DNA of 64,000 nt from Microbacterium sp. SS28 (lineage in GTDB: Bacteria > Actinomycetota > Actinomycetes > Actinomycetales > Microbacteriaceae). The stretch spans positions 529,120-593,119 of the forward strand of contig NZ_JAKWJP010000004.1 of NCBI RefSeq assembly GCF_022761035.1, read 5' to 3'. Below, piece by piece: positions 41,965-50,741 of the stretch (position 1 is the stretch's first letter; the number at the start of each line of letters is the position of its first letter). Both the position numbers and the translations under genes were made by a program. The notes under the pieces were generated by a model. The model was not told the DNA's origin. It did not search any database and saw nothing but the letters and a program-made list of their open reading frames with translations.

Positions 41965-43190
41965 CCGCAACGACGCCGTCGAACGTCGCCGTGCTGCCCG
42001 GCCGCGGCCGCAACCTGGGCCTCGCGCTGCTCGCGTTCACGATCACGTTCTGGGCCTGGAACATCATCGGCCCGCTCGGCGTGCGGTACGCCGACGAGCT
42101 CGACCTGACCCCCACCCAGCTGTCGCTTCTCATCGCGACGCCTGTGCTCGTCGGCTCCGTCGGCCGCATCATGACGGGGGCGCTCACCGACCGGTTCGGC
42201 GGGCGCGTCATGTTCACGGTGCTCACCGCGGCCTCGGCGGTGCCTGTGCTGCTCGTGCTGTGGGCGGGCGAGGCCGGGTCGTACGCGTTCCTGCTCGCGG
42301 CGGGCTTCGTCCTCGGAATCGCGGGGACGACCTTCGCCGTCGGAATCCCGTTCGTCAACGCCTGGTACGAGCCGGCCAAGCGCGGCTTCGCGACGGGCCT
42401 GTTCGGCGCCGGCATGGGCGGCACGGCCCTGTCGTCCTTCTTCACGCCGCGATTCGTGGCGTGGTTCGGCTATGCCGCGACCCACATCATCCTTGCGGCG
42501 GCGCTCGTGGTCGTCGCGATCATCGTGTGGTTCGGCATGCGGGACTCCCCGCTGTGGACCCCCAACCGCGACAAGGTCGCCCCCAAGCTCAAGGCCGCGG
42601 GCAAGCTCGCCGTCACGTGGCAGATGGCGTTCCTCTATGCCGTCACGTTCGGCGGGTTCGTCGCCTTCTCGACCTACCTGCCCACCTACCTCAACGTCAT
42701 CTACGGCTTCGACCTCGCCGACGCGGGCGCTCGCACGGCGGGCTTCGCGATCGCGGCAGTCATCGCGCGACCCGTCGGCGGCTGGCTCTCGGACCGCATC
42801 GGACCTCCGACGGTCCTCACGATCTCGCTCGCGGGAGCGGCCGTCATGGCGGTCGTCGTCGCGCTGCAGCCGCCGCCCGAGCTGCTCGCGGGTGCGACGT
42901 TCGTCGCGATGGCGATCTTCCTCGGCCTCGGCACGGGCGCGGTCTTCACGTGGGTCGCGCAGAAGGCGCCCGCCGAGCGTGTCGGCTCGGTCACGGGCAT
43001 CGTCGGCGCGGCCGGCGGCCTCGGCGGCTACTTCCCGCCGCTCGTCATGGGCGCGACCTACAACGCGGAGGCGAACAGCTACACCGTCGGCCTCATGCTC
43101 CTGTGCGCGACGGCCGTCGTCGCGCTCGTGTTCGTGCTCGTCCTCGCGCGTCGCGCGCGCCGGACGGCCCCGGCGGCGCCGCGCGGCTGA
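41961..43190 (+). CDS. narK: Nitrate/nitrite MFS transporter NarK
   Basis: A 409-residue major-facilitator protein with 12 spans. The nitrate-signature-like stretches are visible: GIAGTTFAVGIPFVNAWYEP with the following KRGFATGLFGAGMGG, and later VTGIVGAAGGLGGYFPPLVMG. It should import nitrate and/or export nitrite for NarGHI. ATG 41961 overlaps the narI stop (ATGA) and is preceded by GAAGGGGAAGACG. It is unusual to find narK last and overlapping narI, since it is more often first or separate. Confidence 0.94.
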   Translation: MTATTPSNVAVLPGRGRNLGLALLAFTITFWAWNIIGPLGVRYADELDLTPTQLSLLIATPVLVGSVGRIMTGALTDRFGGRVMFTVLTAASAVPVLLVLWAGEAGSYAFLLAAGFVLGIAGTTFAVGIPFVNAWYEPAKRGFATGLFGAGMGGTALSSFFTPRFVAWFGYAATHIILAAALVVVAIIVWFGMRDSPLWTPNRDKVAPKLKAAGKLAVTWQMAFLYAVTFGGFVAFSTYLPTYLNVIYGFDLADAGARTAGFAIAAVIARPVGGWLSDRIGPPTVLTISLAGAAVMAVVVALQPPPELLAGATFVAMAIFLGLGTGAVFTWVAQKAPAERVGSVTGIVGAAGGLGGYFPPLVMGATYNAEANSYTVGLMLLCATAVVALVFVLVLARRARRTAPAAPRG

Positions 43191-43208
43191 GACCGGGCCG
43201 CCGCGCGC

Positions 43209-43433
43209 TCAGTGCGGGATCAGGGGGGTGAGCGCCGACGCGATATAGCGTCGCACCTCGCCCGACTCCACGAGGACGAACACCGCCCGGAGGATGAACG
43301 GACCCTCGATCGGGTCGAAGAACTCGACGGGCGGTGACGTCGTCGGATAGAGGACGGTGCCGGTCTCGCCGCCGGGCAGTTCGACGAGCTCGCCGTGGTC
43401 GAACATCTGCACTTCCTGCATGGGGTCGATCAT
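43209..43433 (-). CDS. Small hypothetical protein
   Basis: A 74-residue acidic, beta-rich protein (FDHGELVELPGGETGTVLYP, then ILRAVFVLVESGEVRRYIAS). Its composition is that of a real small protein rather than of antisense noise, and it ends 18 bp from the convergent narK. ATG 43433 has no clear ribosome-binding site; in-frame ATGs at 43421 and 43406 are alternatives. No function can be suggested. Confidence 0.55.
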   Translation of the reverse strand: MIDPMQEVQMFDHGELVELPGGETGTVLYPTTSPPVEFFDPIEGPFILRAVFVLVESGEVRRYIASALTPLIPH

Positions 43434-43477
43434 CGAACGGTGGACGCGCTCTGTCGAGACGGCTTGACAGAACGAGA

Positions 43478-43509
43478 ACGGGATGCCCCGTCGCACCGCG
43501 GCATCCCGT
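43478..43509 (-). terminator. Hairpin terminator behind the GH35 gene
   Basis: ACGGGATGCC (43478-43487) pairs with GGCATCCCGT (43500-43509) around a 12-base loop, 16 bp downstream of the GH35 stop on the minus strand. Confidence 0.7.
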
Positions 43510-43525
43510 ATCCCGATCTCCCTGC

Positions 43526-46207
43526 TCAGCCCGCGAGCACCGCGCTGAGCTCGGGAGCCGTCTCGCCCGCCGTCGCGTGCACCAGGACGCGCACGGAGCC
43601 GCTGTTCCACGCGGCGGGAACGATGACGCGACCCGCGTCGCCGCCCGTGAAGCGCGGCCGGGCAGCGTCGCTCAGCCACACGCGGCCGAGCAGCTCGCCG
43701 GCCGCGAAGACGCTCACCCGCACGTGCGATCCCTCGAAGCGCAGGGACTGGGCGCCGTCGGGGATGGGGATCTCGAGCCACGCCTCGTCGCCCGCCTCGA
43801 GTCGCAGCGGCAGACTCGTCGGGGTTCCGGATGCCGCGGCCCCCGCGAGCGCGACGAGCGCCGTGTCGGGCTGCGGCTCGACATCCCACCCGCGCACCTC
43901 GTCGAGGCGGAAGAGGGTCGCTCCGCCGAGCGCGCCGGGCTGGTGCGCGAGCGAGACCGCGATGTCGCGGCCCTCGCCGGGCGCGAGGTGCAGCCACGGG
44001 TCCTCCGCCGTGACGATGCGCGTCCGGCCGTCCACCTCGACGGCGATCGAGCCGGGGACACCCGCGAAGGCGAGCGCGTGGTGGTGGGTCCCGTCGACGG
44101 AGAGGTCGCGGCGATACGTGATGGGCAGACCCACGCGCGTGCTGCTCCAGCCGCCGAGCACGGGGAGCGGCGCGGGCTGGCCGGCCCACGTGCCGGGGCC
44201 GTCGATCGTCCACATGCCCGTGACGTCGTCCTGCCCGATGACGCGCCACACGCGGCCGATGCCGCGCAGCGAGCCGAGACGCAGAGCGGGCAGGCGCGAG
44301 TCGTCGAAGTTGGCGTGGCCCCACGTCTCGACCGTCGCGTCGAGGCGCGTCGCGCCGTCGGTCTCGACGAGGGCGGTCGCGCCGAACCGCGCGATCGTGG
44401 GGAGCGCGCGGCCCTCGAGCGAGAGGTCGACGATGTCGCTCGCGCCCTCGATGAGCAGCGCCGGGGCCTCGGAGACGTCGGCGGAGTAGTGGACGCGGCC
44501 GCGGTGCACGCCGAGCGACTCCGAAGTCGGCGCCACGTCATGGCGCGTGACCTCGCCCGCGCGGGTCGGCACATCGAGGCCCGTCGCCTCGGTGAGGACG
44601 GCGGGCTCCGCATCCTGCGACGCGTGCGCGATCGGCGCGGCGCCGTCCGCGTCGGGCAGCTCGTCGCTGTGCCAGACGGTGACGCTCCACTCGACGGTCC
44701 CGAGCGCGAGGGCGCCGCGGACGGGCGCCCCCGGGGTCGGTGCGGGAAGCTCGGCGAGCACGATCCCCGCCCCCGCGGGGACCAGCGACCCGATGCCCGC
44801 GACCGGCTCGCCCGCGTTCTCGACCGAGAACCCGAGCACGCTCGGTCCCCGCGTCGCGAGGACGATGCCGTCCGCGTCGGCGCCGACGAGGTCGGCCGTC
44901 GCGATCGCGAGCGTGCCGGGCAGTCCGAAGCGCTCGAGCGGGAGTTCGCGCGTGACGAGCGCGCAGGACTTCGGCGGCAGCGGCAGCGTCACCTCGGGCA
45001 GTCCGCCCTCGGCCGGCAGCGCGGCATCCGTCGCGACATCCCCGAGATTCGGGATGCCGAGCAGCGAGCCGCCGCCGTCGAGCAGCAGGCGCGAGGGCGA
45101 GGTCGAGGTGGGCGCATCCGTGCGGTATGCGCCCGCGGCTTCTTCGACGCCCGCCCGCGCGAGGGCGGGACCGAGCGCGCGGACGACGGCGGCGAGCACG
45201 CGCGCCTCGGCATGCTCGGGCCGCGCCTCGCCCGTGGGGGACAGGAAGCCGTGGAAGTCGTAGTCGTGCGACATGAACCCGCCGGGGTCGCCCCAGTTGC
45301 CGACCGACGGCGTGTAGCCGAAGTTGTAGCCCGACGCCTGCAGATAGGGGGCGATGACGCGAGCCCCGCTCACGAGCAGCCGCCGCAGCGTGCGGTGGAC
45401 GCGGTTCGTCTCGGTGACGAGCAGCGGCAGCCCCTGCTCGGCGAGCATGTCGGTGTACCGGCGCACGAGCGGCTCGATGCCCGACCAGTCGTCGTCGGGG
45501 TAGAAGTTGAAGGTCGGCACGACGCCCTCGACGCCCCCCGTCGCGCCGGTCATGTCGCCCTGGCCCGCGCAGGCGATGAGCGGGACGGTGATGCCCGCGG
45601 CGAGCGCGAGGTCGCGCAGGGCCGTGAGGTAGCCGTGGCGGTCGGCGGTGTCGAAGAAGTCGAGCTCGTTCTCGAGCTGCACCGCGATTACGGCACCGCC
45701 CGCATCGGCCTGCCGTTCGGCGATGATCGGCATCGCGCGGGCGAACCACTGCTCGACGTGCGCGAGGAACCGCGGCTCGGCCTGGCGGATGCGCAGGCCG
45801 TCCTCGAGGGCGAGCCAGGCGGGCAGAGCCCCGCCGTCCCACTCCGAGCAGATGTAGGGACCGGGCCGGGCGATGACGGAGAGGCCCGCCTCGTGCGCGA
45901 GATCGAGGAAGGCGCCGACGTCGCGGCGGCCCGTGAAGTCCCACTCGCCGGGGGAGAGCTCGTGGAAGTTCCACGGCAGGTAGACGTCGATCACCTGGTA
46001 GCCCGAGGCGCGGACCGCGGCGAGGCGGTCGCCCCATTCCTCGCGGGGGATGCGGAACGGGAAGAGCGACGCGCACAGCAGCACCTCGTCCCGCCCGTGG
46101 AGCGAGAGGCCCGCCGTGCTCATCCGCACGGCGGAGGCGGGTTCGACCGGGGGCTCGCCGGCCACGCCGATGGCGGCGCCGATGGTCTGCACGTCTGCTG
46201 CTGTCAT
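43526..46207 (-). CDS. GH35 family beta-galactosidase
   Basis: An 893-residue glycosidase that removes terminal beta-galactose. The barrel (about 35-360) begins LLCASLFPFRIPREEWGDRL, YLPWNFHELSPGEWDF and RPGPYICSEWDGGALPAW, all hallmarks of GH35. The acid/base is Glu181 in VQLENELDFF, and the probable nucleophile is Glu266 in LPLLVTETNRVH, a less typical sequence than in most GH35. C-terminal beta-domains of jelly-roll type follow. There is no signal peptide, so it is cytoplasmic. ATG 46207 has GGAAGTCGAAGAAC upstream. It forms its own unit 121 bp behind the ROK gene, with an operator-like site at 46276 and a terminator at 43478. Confidence 0.92.
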   Translation of the reverse strand: MTAADVQTIGAAIGVAGEPPVEPASAVRMSTAGLSLHGRDEVLLCASLFPFRIPREEWGDRLAAVRASGYQVIDVYLPWNFHELSPGEWDFTGRRDVGAFLDLAHEAGLSVIARPGPYICSEWDGGALPAWLALEDGLRIRQAEPRFLAHVEQWFARAMPIIAERQADAGGAVIAVQLENELDFFDTADRHGYLTALRDLALAAGITVPLIACAGQGDMTGATGGVEGVVPTFNFYPDDDWSGIEPLVRRYTDMLAEQGLPLLVTETNRVHRTLRRLLVSGARVIAPYLQASGYNFGYTPSVGNWGDPGGFMSHDYDFHGFLSPTGEARPEHAEARVLAAVVRALGPALARAGVEEAAGAYRTDAPTSTSPSRLLLDGGGSLLGIPNLGDVATDAALPAEGGLPEVTLPLPPKSCALVTRELPLERFGLPGTLAIATADLVGADADGIVLATRGPSVLGFSVENAGEPVAGIGSLVPAGAGIVLAELPAPTPGAPVRGALALGTVEWSVTVWHSDELPDADGAAPIAHASQDAEPAVLTEATGLDVPTRAGEVTRHDVAPTSESLGVHRGRVHYSADVSEAPALLIEGASDIVDLSLEGRALPTIARFGATALVETDGATRLDATVETWGHANFDDSRLPALRLGSLRGIGRVWRVIGQDDVTGMWTIDGPGTWAGQPAPLPVLGGWSSTRVGLPITYRRDLSVDGTHHHALAFAGVPGSIAVEVDGRTRIVTAEDPWLHLAPGEGRDIAVSLAHQPGALGGATLFRLDEVRGWDVEPQPDTALVALAGAAASGTPTSLPLRLEAGDEAWLEIPIPDGAQSLRFEGSHVRVSVFAAGELLGRVWLSDAARPRFTGGDAGRVIVPAAWNSGSVRVLVHATAGETAPELSAVLAG

Positions 46208-46275
46208 GTTCTTCGACTTCCGACGATCTGCGGACGCGACGAGCAGGGATTCATGCGCCGTCGCATTAATACAAG

Positions 46276-46288
46276 AGTTAATCTAACC
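46276..46288 (-). promoter_or_regulatory. Operator-like motif upstream of GH35
   Basis: AGTTAATCTAACC (minus strand GGTTAGATTAACT) differs in two of 13 positions from AGTTATCCTAACC at 54356-54368, upstream of the permease operon that carries the ROK gene. It lies in an AT-rich island in the 121-bp gap before the GH35 start. The ROK protein at 46329 is the natural candidate binder. Confidence 0.5.
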
Positions 46289-46328
46289 CTCGATGTGACC
46301 TCCGGCAAGAGCGGAGGAGGGTCCGTCG

Positions 46329-47621
46329 CTAGAGCGCGACCGGGATGTTCGAGGTGAGCAGGCCGGCGTCCACGAGGAACCGCTCGAGGACGACCGTCGC
46401 GACTCCGGTCGCGACGGAATTGCCGCGGACTGTCGAGACCTCGACCTCGACGTCGCGCGCCGAACCGCGGGGCGCCTGCTCCAGCAGGTGCTGCCGGGTG
46501 GGCGGCAGCAGGTGCTCGCCGAGCGCCCACGTCGTCCAGCCCGTGAGCGTCACGATCTCGGGATTCATGATCGCGACGAGGTCGGCGAGGGCCGAGCCCA
46601 GGTAGTACGCCGTCCGCGCGATCGTCTCCTGCACGGCGGGGTCCGGGTCGGGCCCGTCGGCCACCGCCGCGAGCGCGCGGATGAAGTCGTTCTGCATGTC
46701 GAGGTCGGCGAGCGGGTGGGCCGGATCGATCTCGCGCAGCGTCTGCTGGATGCCGGGAGCCCCGATGTACGCCTCGACGCAGCCGTTGCGGCCGCACCGG
46801 CACTTGCGCCCGTCGAGCACGAGCAGGGTGTGGCCCCACTCGCCCGCCGTGTTGGTCGCACCGCGCAGCAGTCGTCCCTCGAGCACGATCCCGGCCCCGA
46901 CGCCCGTGCCGAGGTTGACCGTCGCGAGGCTCGAGAAGCTCCGGCCGCGGCCGAGCCACAGCTCGGCGATCGCGATGGACTTGAGCGGGTTCTCGATCAC
47001 GAGCGGCAGGCCGACGCGCTCGCGCAGGTGCTCGAGCTCGACCTTCTGCCACGTCCAGTGCGGCACGACGACCGAGACGCCGTCCGGCCCCTGGATGAGC
47101 CCCGGCAGGGCGACCCCGACCCCGAGCACGTCCGCGCGCGAGACCTGAGCCTTGGCGAGAAGGTTGTCCAGCGTGCGGCCGATGGCCTCGACGACCGAGT
47201 CCGAGTCGAGCACGTGCTCGTCCCGCGCGGTCTCGACCGACAGCATCTCGTTGAGGGCGGCGTCGAACATGCAGGCGCGCACGTAGGTCTCGGCGACGTC
47301 GATCCCCACGACGAGGCCGCGGGCATTGTTCATGCCGAGCATCGCGGTCGGTCGCCCGATGCGCCCCGCCGTGACCTTCCGCTCCTCGACGATGCCCTCC
47401 GCGAGCAGCTCGCCGACGACCGTCACGACCGTCGCGAGGCTCAGGCCCGTCGCCTGCGCGAGGGCGTTGCGCGTCGTCTCGCCCGCGGACAGCACGGCGT
47501 GCAGCACATCGAGACGCGAATCGCTGCGGATGTCGCGCGACGTCCGCCGCGGCACGAGGGTGCTCGTGACGGCTTCGCGCGGGTCGGGCCGACTCTGCGC
47601 CTGGTTCGCGGGCTGTGTCAT
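46329..47621 (-). CDS. ROK-family transcriptional regulator/sugar-kinase-like protein
   Basis: A 430-residue regulator. The winged helix is at about 30-95 (LHAVLSAGETTRNALAQATG, VTVVGELLAEGIVEER). A ROK domain follows with an ATP-site-like VVGIDVAETYVRACMFDA, LGTGVGAGIVLEG, and a complete zinc cluster CRCGRNGCVEAY, which the ROK protein at 11582 lacks. ATG 47621 overlaps the GH2 stop (ATGA) and has GGAG eight bases in front; GTG 47630 is an alternative. As last gene of the permease-SBP-DUF624-GH2 operon it probably senses the imported sugar and controls that operon and GH35. Confidence 0.93.
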   Translation of the reverse strand: MTQPANQAQSRPDPREAVTSTLVPRRTSRDIRSDSRLDVLHAVLSAGETTRNALAQATGLSLATVVTVVGELLAEGIVEERKVTAGRIGRPTAMLGMNNARGLVVGIDVAETYVRACMFDAALNEMLSVETARDEHVLDSDSVVEAIGRTLDNLLAKAQVSRADVLGVGVALPGLIQGPDGVSVVVPHWTWQKVELEHLRERVGLPLVIENPLKSIAIAELWLGRGRSFSSLATVNLGTGVGAGIVLEGRLLRGATNTAGEWGHTLLVLDGRKCRCGRNGCVEAYIGAPGIQQTLREIDPAHPLADLDMQNDFIRALAAVADGPDPDPAVQETIARTAYYLGSALADLVAIMNPEIVTLTGWTTWALGEHLLPPTRQHLLEQAPRGSARDVEVEVSTVRGNSVATGVATVVLERFLVDAGLLTSNIPVAL

Positions 47622-50005
47622 GTGGAGCACTCCATTCGCACGTCCGGGAGGCCCGGAGAGCTCAAAACCACTGTCGTCTTCGCACGGGAGCGGACGAAGA
47701 CGATCACCCGGCCGTCGAGGGTCCGACGTCGGGCGGCGGTGTACGGCGTGTCGTCGCTCAGATCACCATTCTCCAACCCGAGCAGTTCACCGTCGCGCAC
47801 CTCGACCGACACGGATCGTTCGTCGCGGGCGACCTCGCCGTCCGCATCGCGCAGCGTGCATTCGATCTGCACGACGCCGTCGGCGGCGAGACCCGCTTCC
47901 ACGCAGCGATCCGCGAGTCCGGCGGGCGCCGTCCACACGGCCGCGTCGAGCCGGACAGCGTCGCCGCCGGGGCGCAGGGTGTCGCGCGCGACGACCTCGC
48001 CGGCACGGAGCGTCTCGAGCACGAGCGGCTCGTCGCGCGTCGTGGTCTCGGCGGTCCAGCAGCCGAGCTCTTCGTCGCGCACGAGGTCGATCTCGTCGTC
48101 GCCGTGGGTGAGGCGCAGCTCGTCGCCGTTGCCGAAGCACAGCACCTCGAGAGGGCGGCCGGGCGCGGCATCCCATCTGCGAGAGGGCGCGTGGATGCGG
48201 AAGCTGCGCGCCGCGGGCTCGTCGTCGGCCGCCGGGCGCACCGCGATGCGGGCGACGGGCTCGTCGGACCACCAGCTGCGGCGCAGGTGGAAGGTCTCCT
48301 TCGGGAAGCCCGCGACCGTGAGCAGGCCCGCGGTGGAGCCGTGCGACGGCCAGCCGCGCGTCTCGCCGAGGTAGTCGATGCCCGTCCACAGGAACTGGCC
48401 GGCGACGTAGTCGTTGCGCTCGACGGCGAGCCAGTCGGCGTACCGGTGCGAGTTCTCGCTGCCGATGAACGGCTTGCCGGGGAAGCGACGGTGGTCCTCT
48501 TCGTAGAGGTGCTCCTTGTAGTTGTAGCCGACGAGATCCAGCCGATCGAGCAGGCCGAGGTGGCTCGACAGCTCGGGCAGGGCGGCGGCGAGCGTCACGG
48601 GCCGCGTCGGGTCCTTCGCCTTGGCGATGTCGACGAGCCCGCTCGCGATCGTCGTGAGGCGCCGCATGTCTGGGCGGTTCGGGTCGTACAGGCGCTCGGC
48701 GGCGGGCTTGCCGGCGTCGTTGTTGCCCACGACCTCCTTGAACCGCGGGTGCGCGTACGGGTCGTTCGGATAGTCGATCTCGTTGCCGATGCTCCACGCG
48801 ATGATCGACGGATGGTTGCGGTGCGCGTCGATCATGGCGCCGAGGTCGGCCTCGTGCCACACCGGGAAGTCCTTCGCGTAGCCCTCGTGACGCGGAGGGT
48901 AGACGTTGTGCCCCTGCCACCACTTGTTCTTGGGGTTCTCCCACTCGTCGAAGGCCTCGTCGATGACGAACAGGCCCAGGATGTCGCACAGCGCGTACAG
49001 CTCGGGGGAGTGCGGGTTGTGGGCCATGCGCACGGCGTTGCAGCCCATGTCCTTGAGCGCGAGCAGGCGCCGCACCCACACGCTCGCGGGGACGGCCGTG
49101 CCGAAGCATCCCGCGTCCTCGTGCAGGCAGACGCCCTTCAGGATGCGGCGCTCGCCGTTGATCGAGAAGCCCGTGTCGGGGTCGAAGGCGAAGGTGCGGA
49201 TGCCGACGGTCTCCTCGTGCACGGCCGGTCGGTCGCCCGCCCACTCGAGCGTCGTCGTGAGGCGGTGCAGGCGCGGGTCGATGTCGGACCAGAGTTCGGG
49301 GTCGGGCAGCGCCTTCGTGGCCTCGGCGTCGGCAGAGCCGCCCGCGGGCACCTCGACCTCGGTCTCGAACCCGTGCACCTGATCCGAGGTCAGCGAGCGG
49401 AGCTCGTGCCGCACGCGCACTGTCGCGGGCGCGTTCGTGTCGTTGACGATCGTCTGGACGACCCGGACCACGGCCTTGGACTCGTCGGCGAACAGAGTGG
49501 TGAACGTCGTGCCGTACTCGGCGACTCGCACGCGCTCGTGGACCTCGAGCTCGACGCGGCGCGTGATGCCCGAGCCGTTGTACCAGCGCGAGTCCGAGAT
49601 GTCGGTGTGGTCGACGCGCACGCTCACGACGAGGTCGTCGTCGGGGGCGTAGGAGAGGATCTCGGTGAGGTCGAACGAGAAGGCCGCGTAGCCCGAGGGC
49701 CGGCTGCCGAGGTGGTAGCCGTTGACCCAGACGTCGGCGTTCTTGTACACGCCGTGGAAGGCGAGGCGCACATGCTGGTCGTCGGTCGCACCCACCTCGC
49801 TGAGGGGGACGTGCGCGCGGTACCAGCCGATGCCGCCGGGCAGATAGCCTGTGCCGCTCGAGTGCTCGGGCGAGAAGGCGTGCTCGACGCTCCAGTCGTG
49901 CGGCACCGTGACCGCGCGCCACGACGAGTCGTCGAACCCCTTCGCGGTGGCACCCCGGTCGTCCCCGAGGGCGAAGGCCCACCGGCTGATCGGCACTGTC
50001 TGCAT
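47618..50005 (-). CDS. GH2 family beta-galactosidase
   Basis: A 795-residue glycosidase of the BgaB/GH2 layout: a sugar-binding jelly roll (1-160; AVTVPHDWSVEHAF, GVYKNADVWVNGYHLG), an Ig-like domain, then a barrel (from about 275). The acid/base is Glu409 in IAWSIGNEIDY and the nucleophile is Glu517 in FIGSENSHRY. C-terminal beta domains follow. It carries no signal peptide. Its ATG 50005 lies five bases after the DUF624 stop. It should split beta-galactosides taken up by the LplABC-type importer of the same operon; a different beta-linked sugar cannot be excluded. Confidence 0.93.
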   Translation of the reverse strand: MQTVPISRWAFALGDDRGATAKGFDDSSWRAVTVPHDWSVEHAFSPEHSSGTGYLPGGIGWYRAHVPLSEVGATDDQHVRLAFHGVYKNADVWVNGYHLGSRPSGYAAFSFDLTEILSYAPDDDLVVSVRVDHTDISDSRWYNGSGITRRVELEVHERVRVAEYGTTFTTLFADESKAVVRVVQTIVNDTNAPATVRVRHELRSLTSDQVHGFETEVEVPAGGSADAEATKALPDPELWSDIDPRLHRLTTTLEWAGDRPAVHEETVGIRTFAFDPDTGFSINGERRILKGVCLHEDAGCFGTAVPASVWVRRLLALKDMGCNAVRMAHNPHSPELYALCDILGLFVIDEAFDEWENPKNKWWQGHNVYPPRHEGYAKDFPVWHEADLGAMIDAHRNHPSIIAWSIGNEIDYPNDPYAHPRFKEVVGNNDAGKPAAERLYDPNRPDMRRLTTIASGLVDIAKAKDPTRPVTLAAALPELSSHLGLLDRLDLVGYNYKEHLYEEDHRRFPGKPFIGSENSHRYADWLAVERNDYVAGQFLWTGIDYLGETRGWPSHGSTAGLLTVAGFPKETFHLRRSWWSDEPVARIAVRPAADDEPAARSFRIHAPSRRWDAAPGRPLEVLCFGNGDELRLTHGDDEIDLVRDEELGCWTAETTTRDEPLVLETLRAGEVVARDTLRPGGDAVRLDAAVWTAPAGLADRCVEAGLAADGVVQIECTLRDADGEVARDERSVSVEVRDGELLGLENGDLSDDTPYTAARRRTLDGRVIVFVRSRAKTTVVLSSPGLPDVRMECST

Positions 50006-50010
50006 GAGAG

Positions 50011-50658
50011 CTATTCCTCGTCGGATGTCGGTTGCGGGGCGTAGGCGTCGAAGACGCGTGTGAACAGGACCCCCGTGAGGAAGGCGACGCCGGCGAACCC
50101 GATGACGAGCCAGAGGATGCCGTACCCGGTGACCTGGGGGTAGAAGATCGAGACGATCACGGCGAGCGCGATGACGGCGAGGGCCATGAGCGACGTGAGC
50201 AGGTGCTTGCCCGAGAGCAGCCGCGCGTTGCGCAGCACATCTCGCAGGGACCCTTCGAACGTCGCGAGGTAGGGGAAGATCCACAGCGCGTTGAGCGCGA
50301 GGACGAACGTCACGAGGAACCAGACGGCGAGCACGATGAAGCGCAGGATGCCGTCCGGCACGAGGTTGATCGCCACGACGTACCAGGCGCCCAGCGCCGC
50401 GGCCAGGGCCGCGATCACGAGTCCGAGCAGTGTCGCCTGGCGGAAGTTTCGCCGGAAGGAGCGGAAGTAGTCTCCCGTCGTCGAGTCGGACTGGCCGCGC
50501 ACGAGGCGCATCGCGGTGAAGTTGAGACCCGTCACGGCGGCGGGGATCGTCACGATCGGAAGCGCCGTCGCGAGGAAGAGCACGTTGAGGATCATCAGAT
50601 CAGCGATGCGCGTCAGGATCCGCATGAGCGCCGAGTCCGGCGCGAAGATGCTGTTCAT
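50011..50658 (-). CDS. DUF624 (YesL-type) membrane protein
   Basis: A 215-residue protein with five spans (about 22-45, 78-98, 106-128, 155-172 and 178-200). The beginning, LILNVLFLATALPIVTIPAAV, and the polar turn AMRLVRGQSDSTTGDYFRSF are the DUF624/YesL signature. Such genes are almost always found with LplABC-type importers for oligosaccharides, as here, but their biochemical role is not known. AAGGGGGGAATGA precedes ATG 50658. It sits between the binding-protein gene and GH2. Confidence 0.9.
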   Translation of the reverse strand: MNSIFAPDSALMRILTRIADLMILNVLFLATALPIVTIPAAVTGLNFTAMRLVRGQSDSTTGDYFRSFRRNFRQATLLGLVIAALAAALGAWYVVAINLVPDGILRFIVLAVWFLVTFVLALNALWIFPYLATFEGSLRDVLRNARLLSGKHLLTSLMALAVIALAVIVSIFYPQVTGYGILWLVIGFAGVAFLTGVLFTRVFDAYAPQPTSDEE

Positions 50659-50678
50659 TCATTCCCCCCTTCGGATGG

Positions 50679-50713
50679 GTCGGGCGGGTCCACAACGTGC
50701 GGACCCGCCCGAC
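50679..50713 (-). terminator. Intercistronic hairpin after the LplA-type binding-protein gene
   Basis: A perfect 13-bp stem, GTCGGGCGGGTCC (50679-50691) with 50701-50713, and a nine-base loop lie behind the binding-protein stop. There is no T-tract. Its position mirrors the hairpins at 6148 and 17009 and suggests a partial terminator or RNA-stability element. Confidence 0.65.
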
Positions 50714-50741
50714 GGTCTTACTGTGTCAGCTCAGCCGGGAA

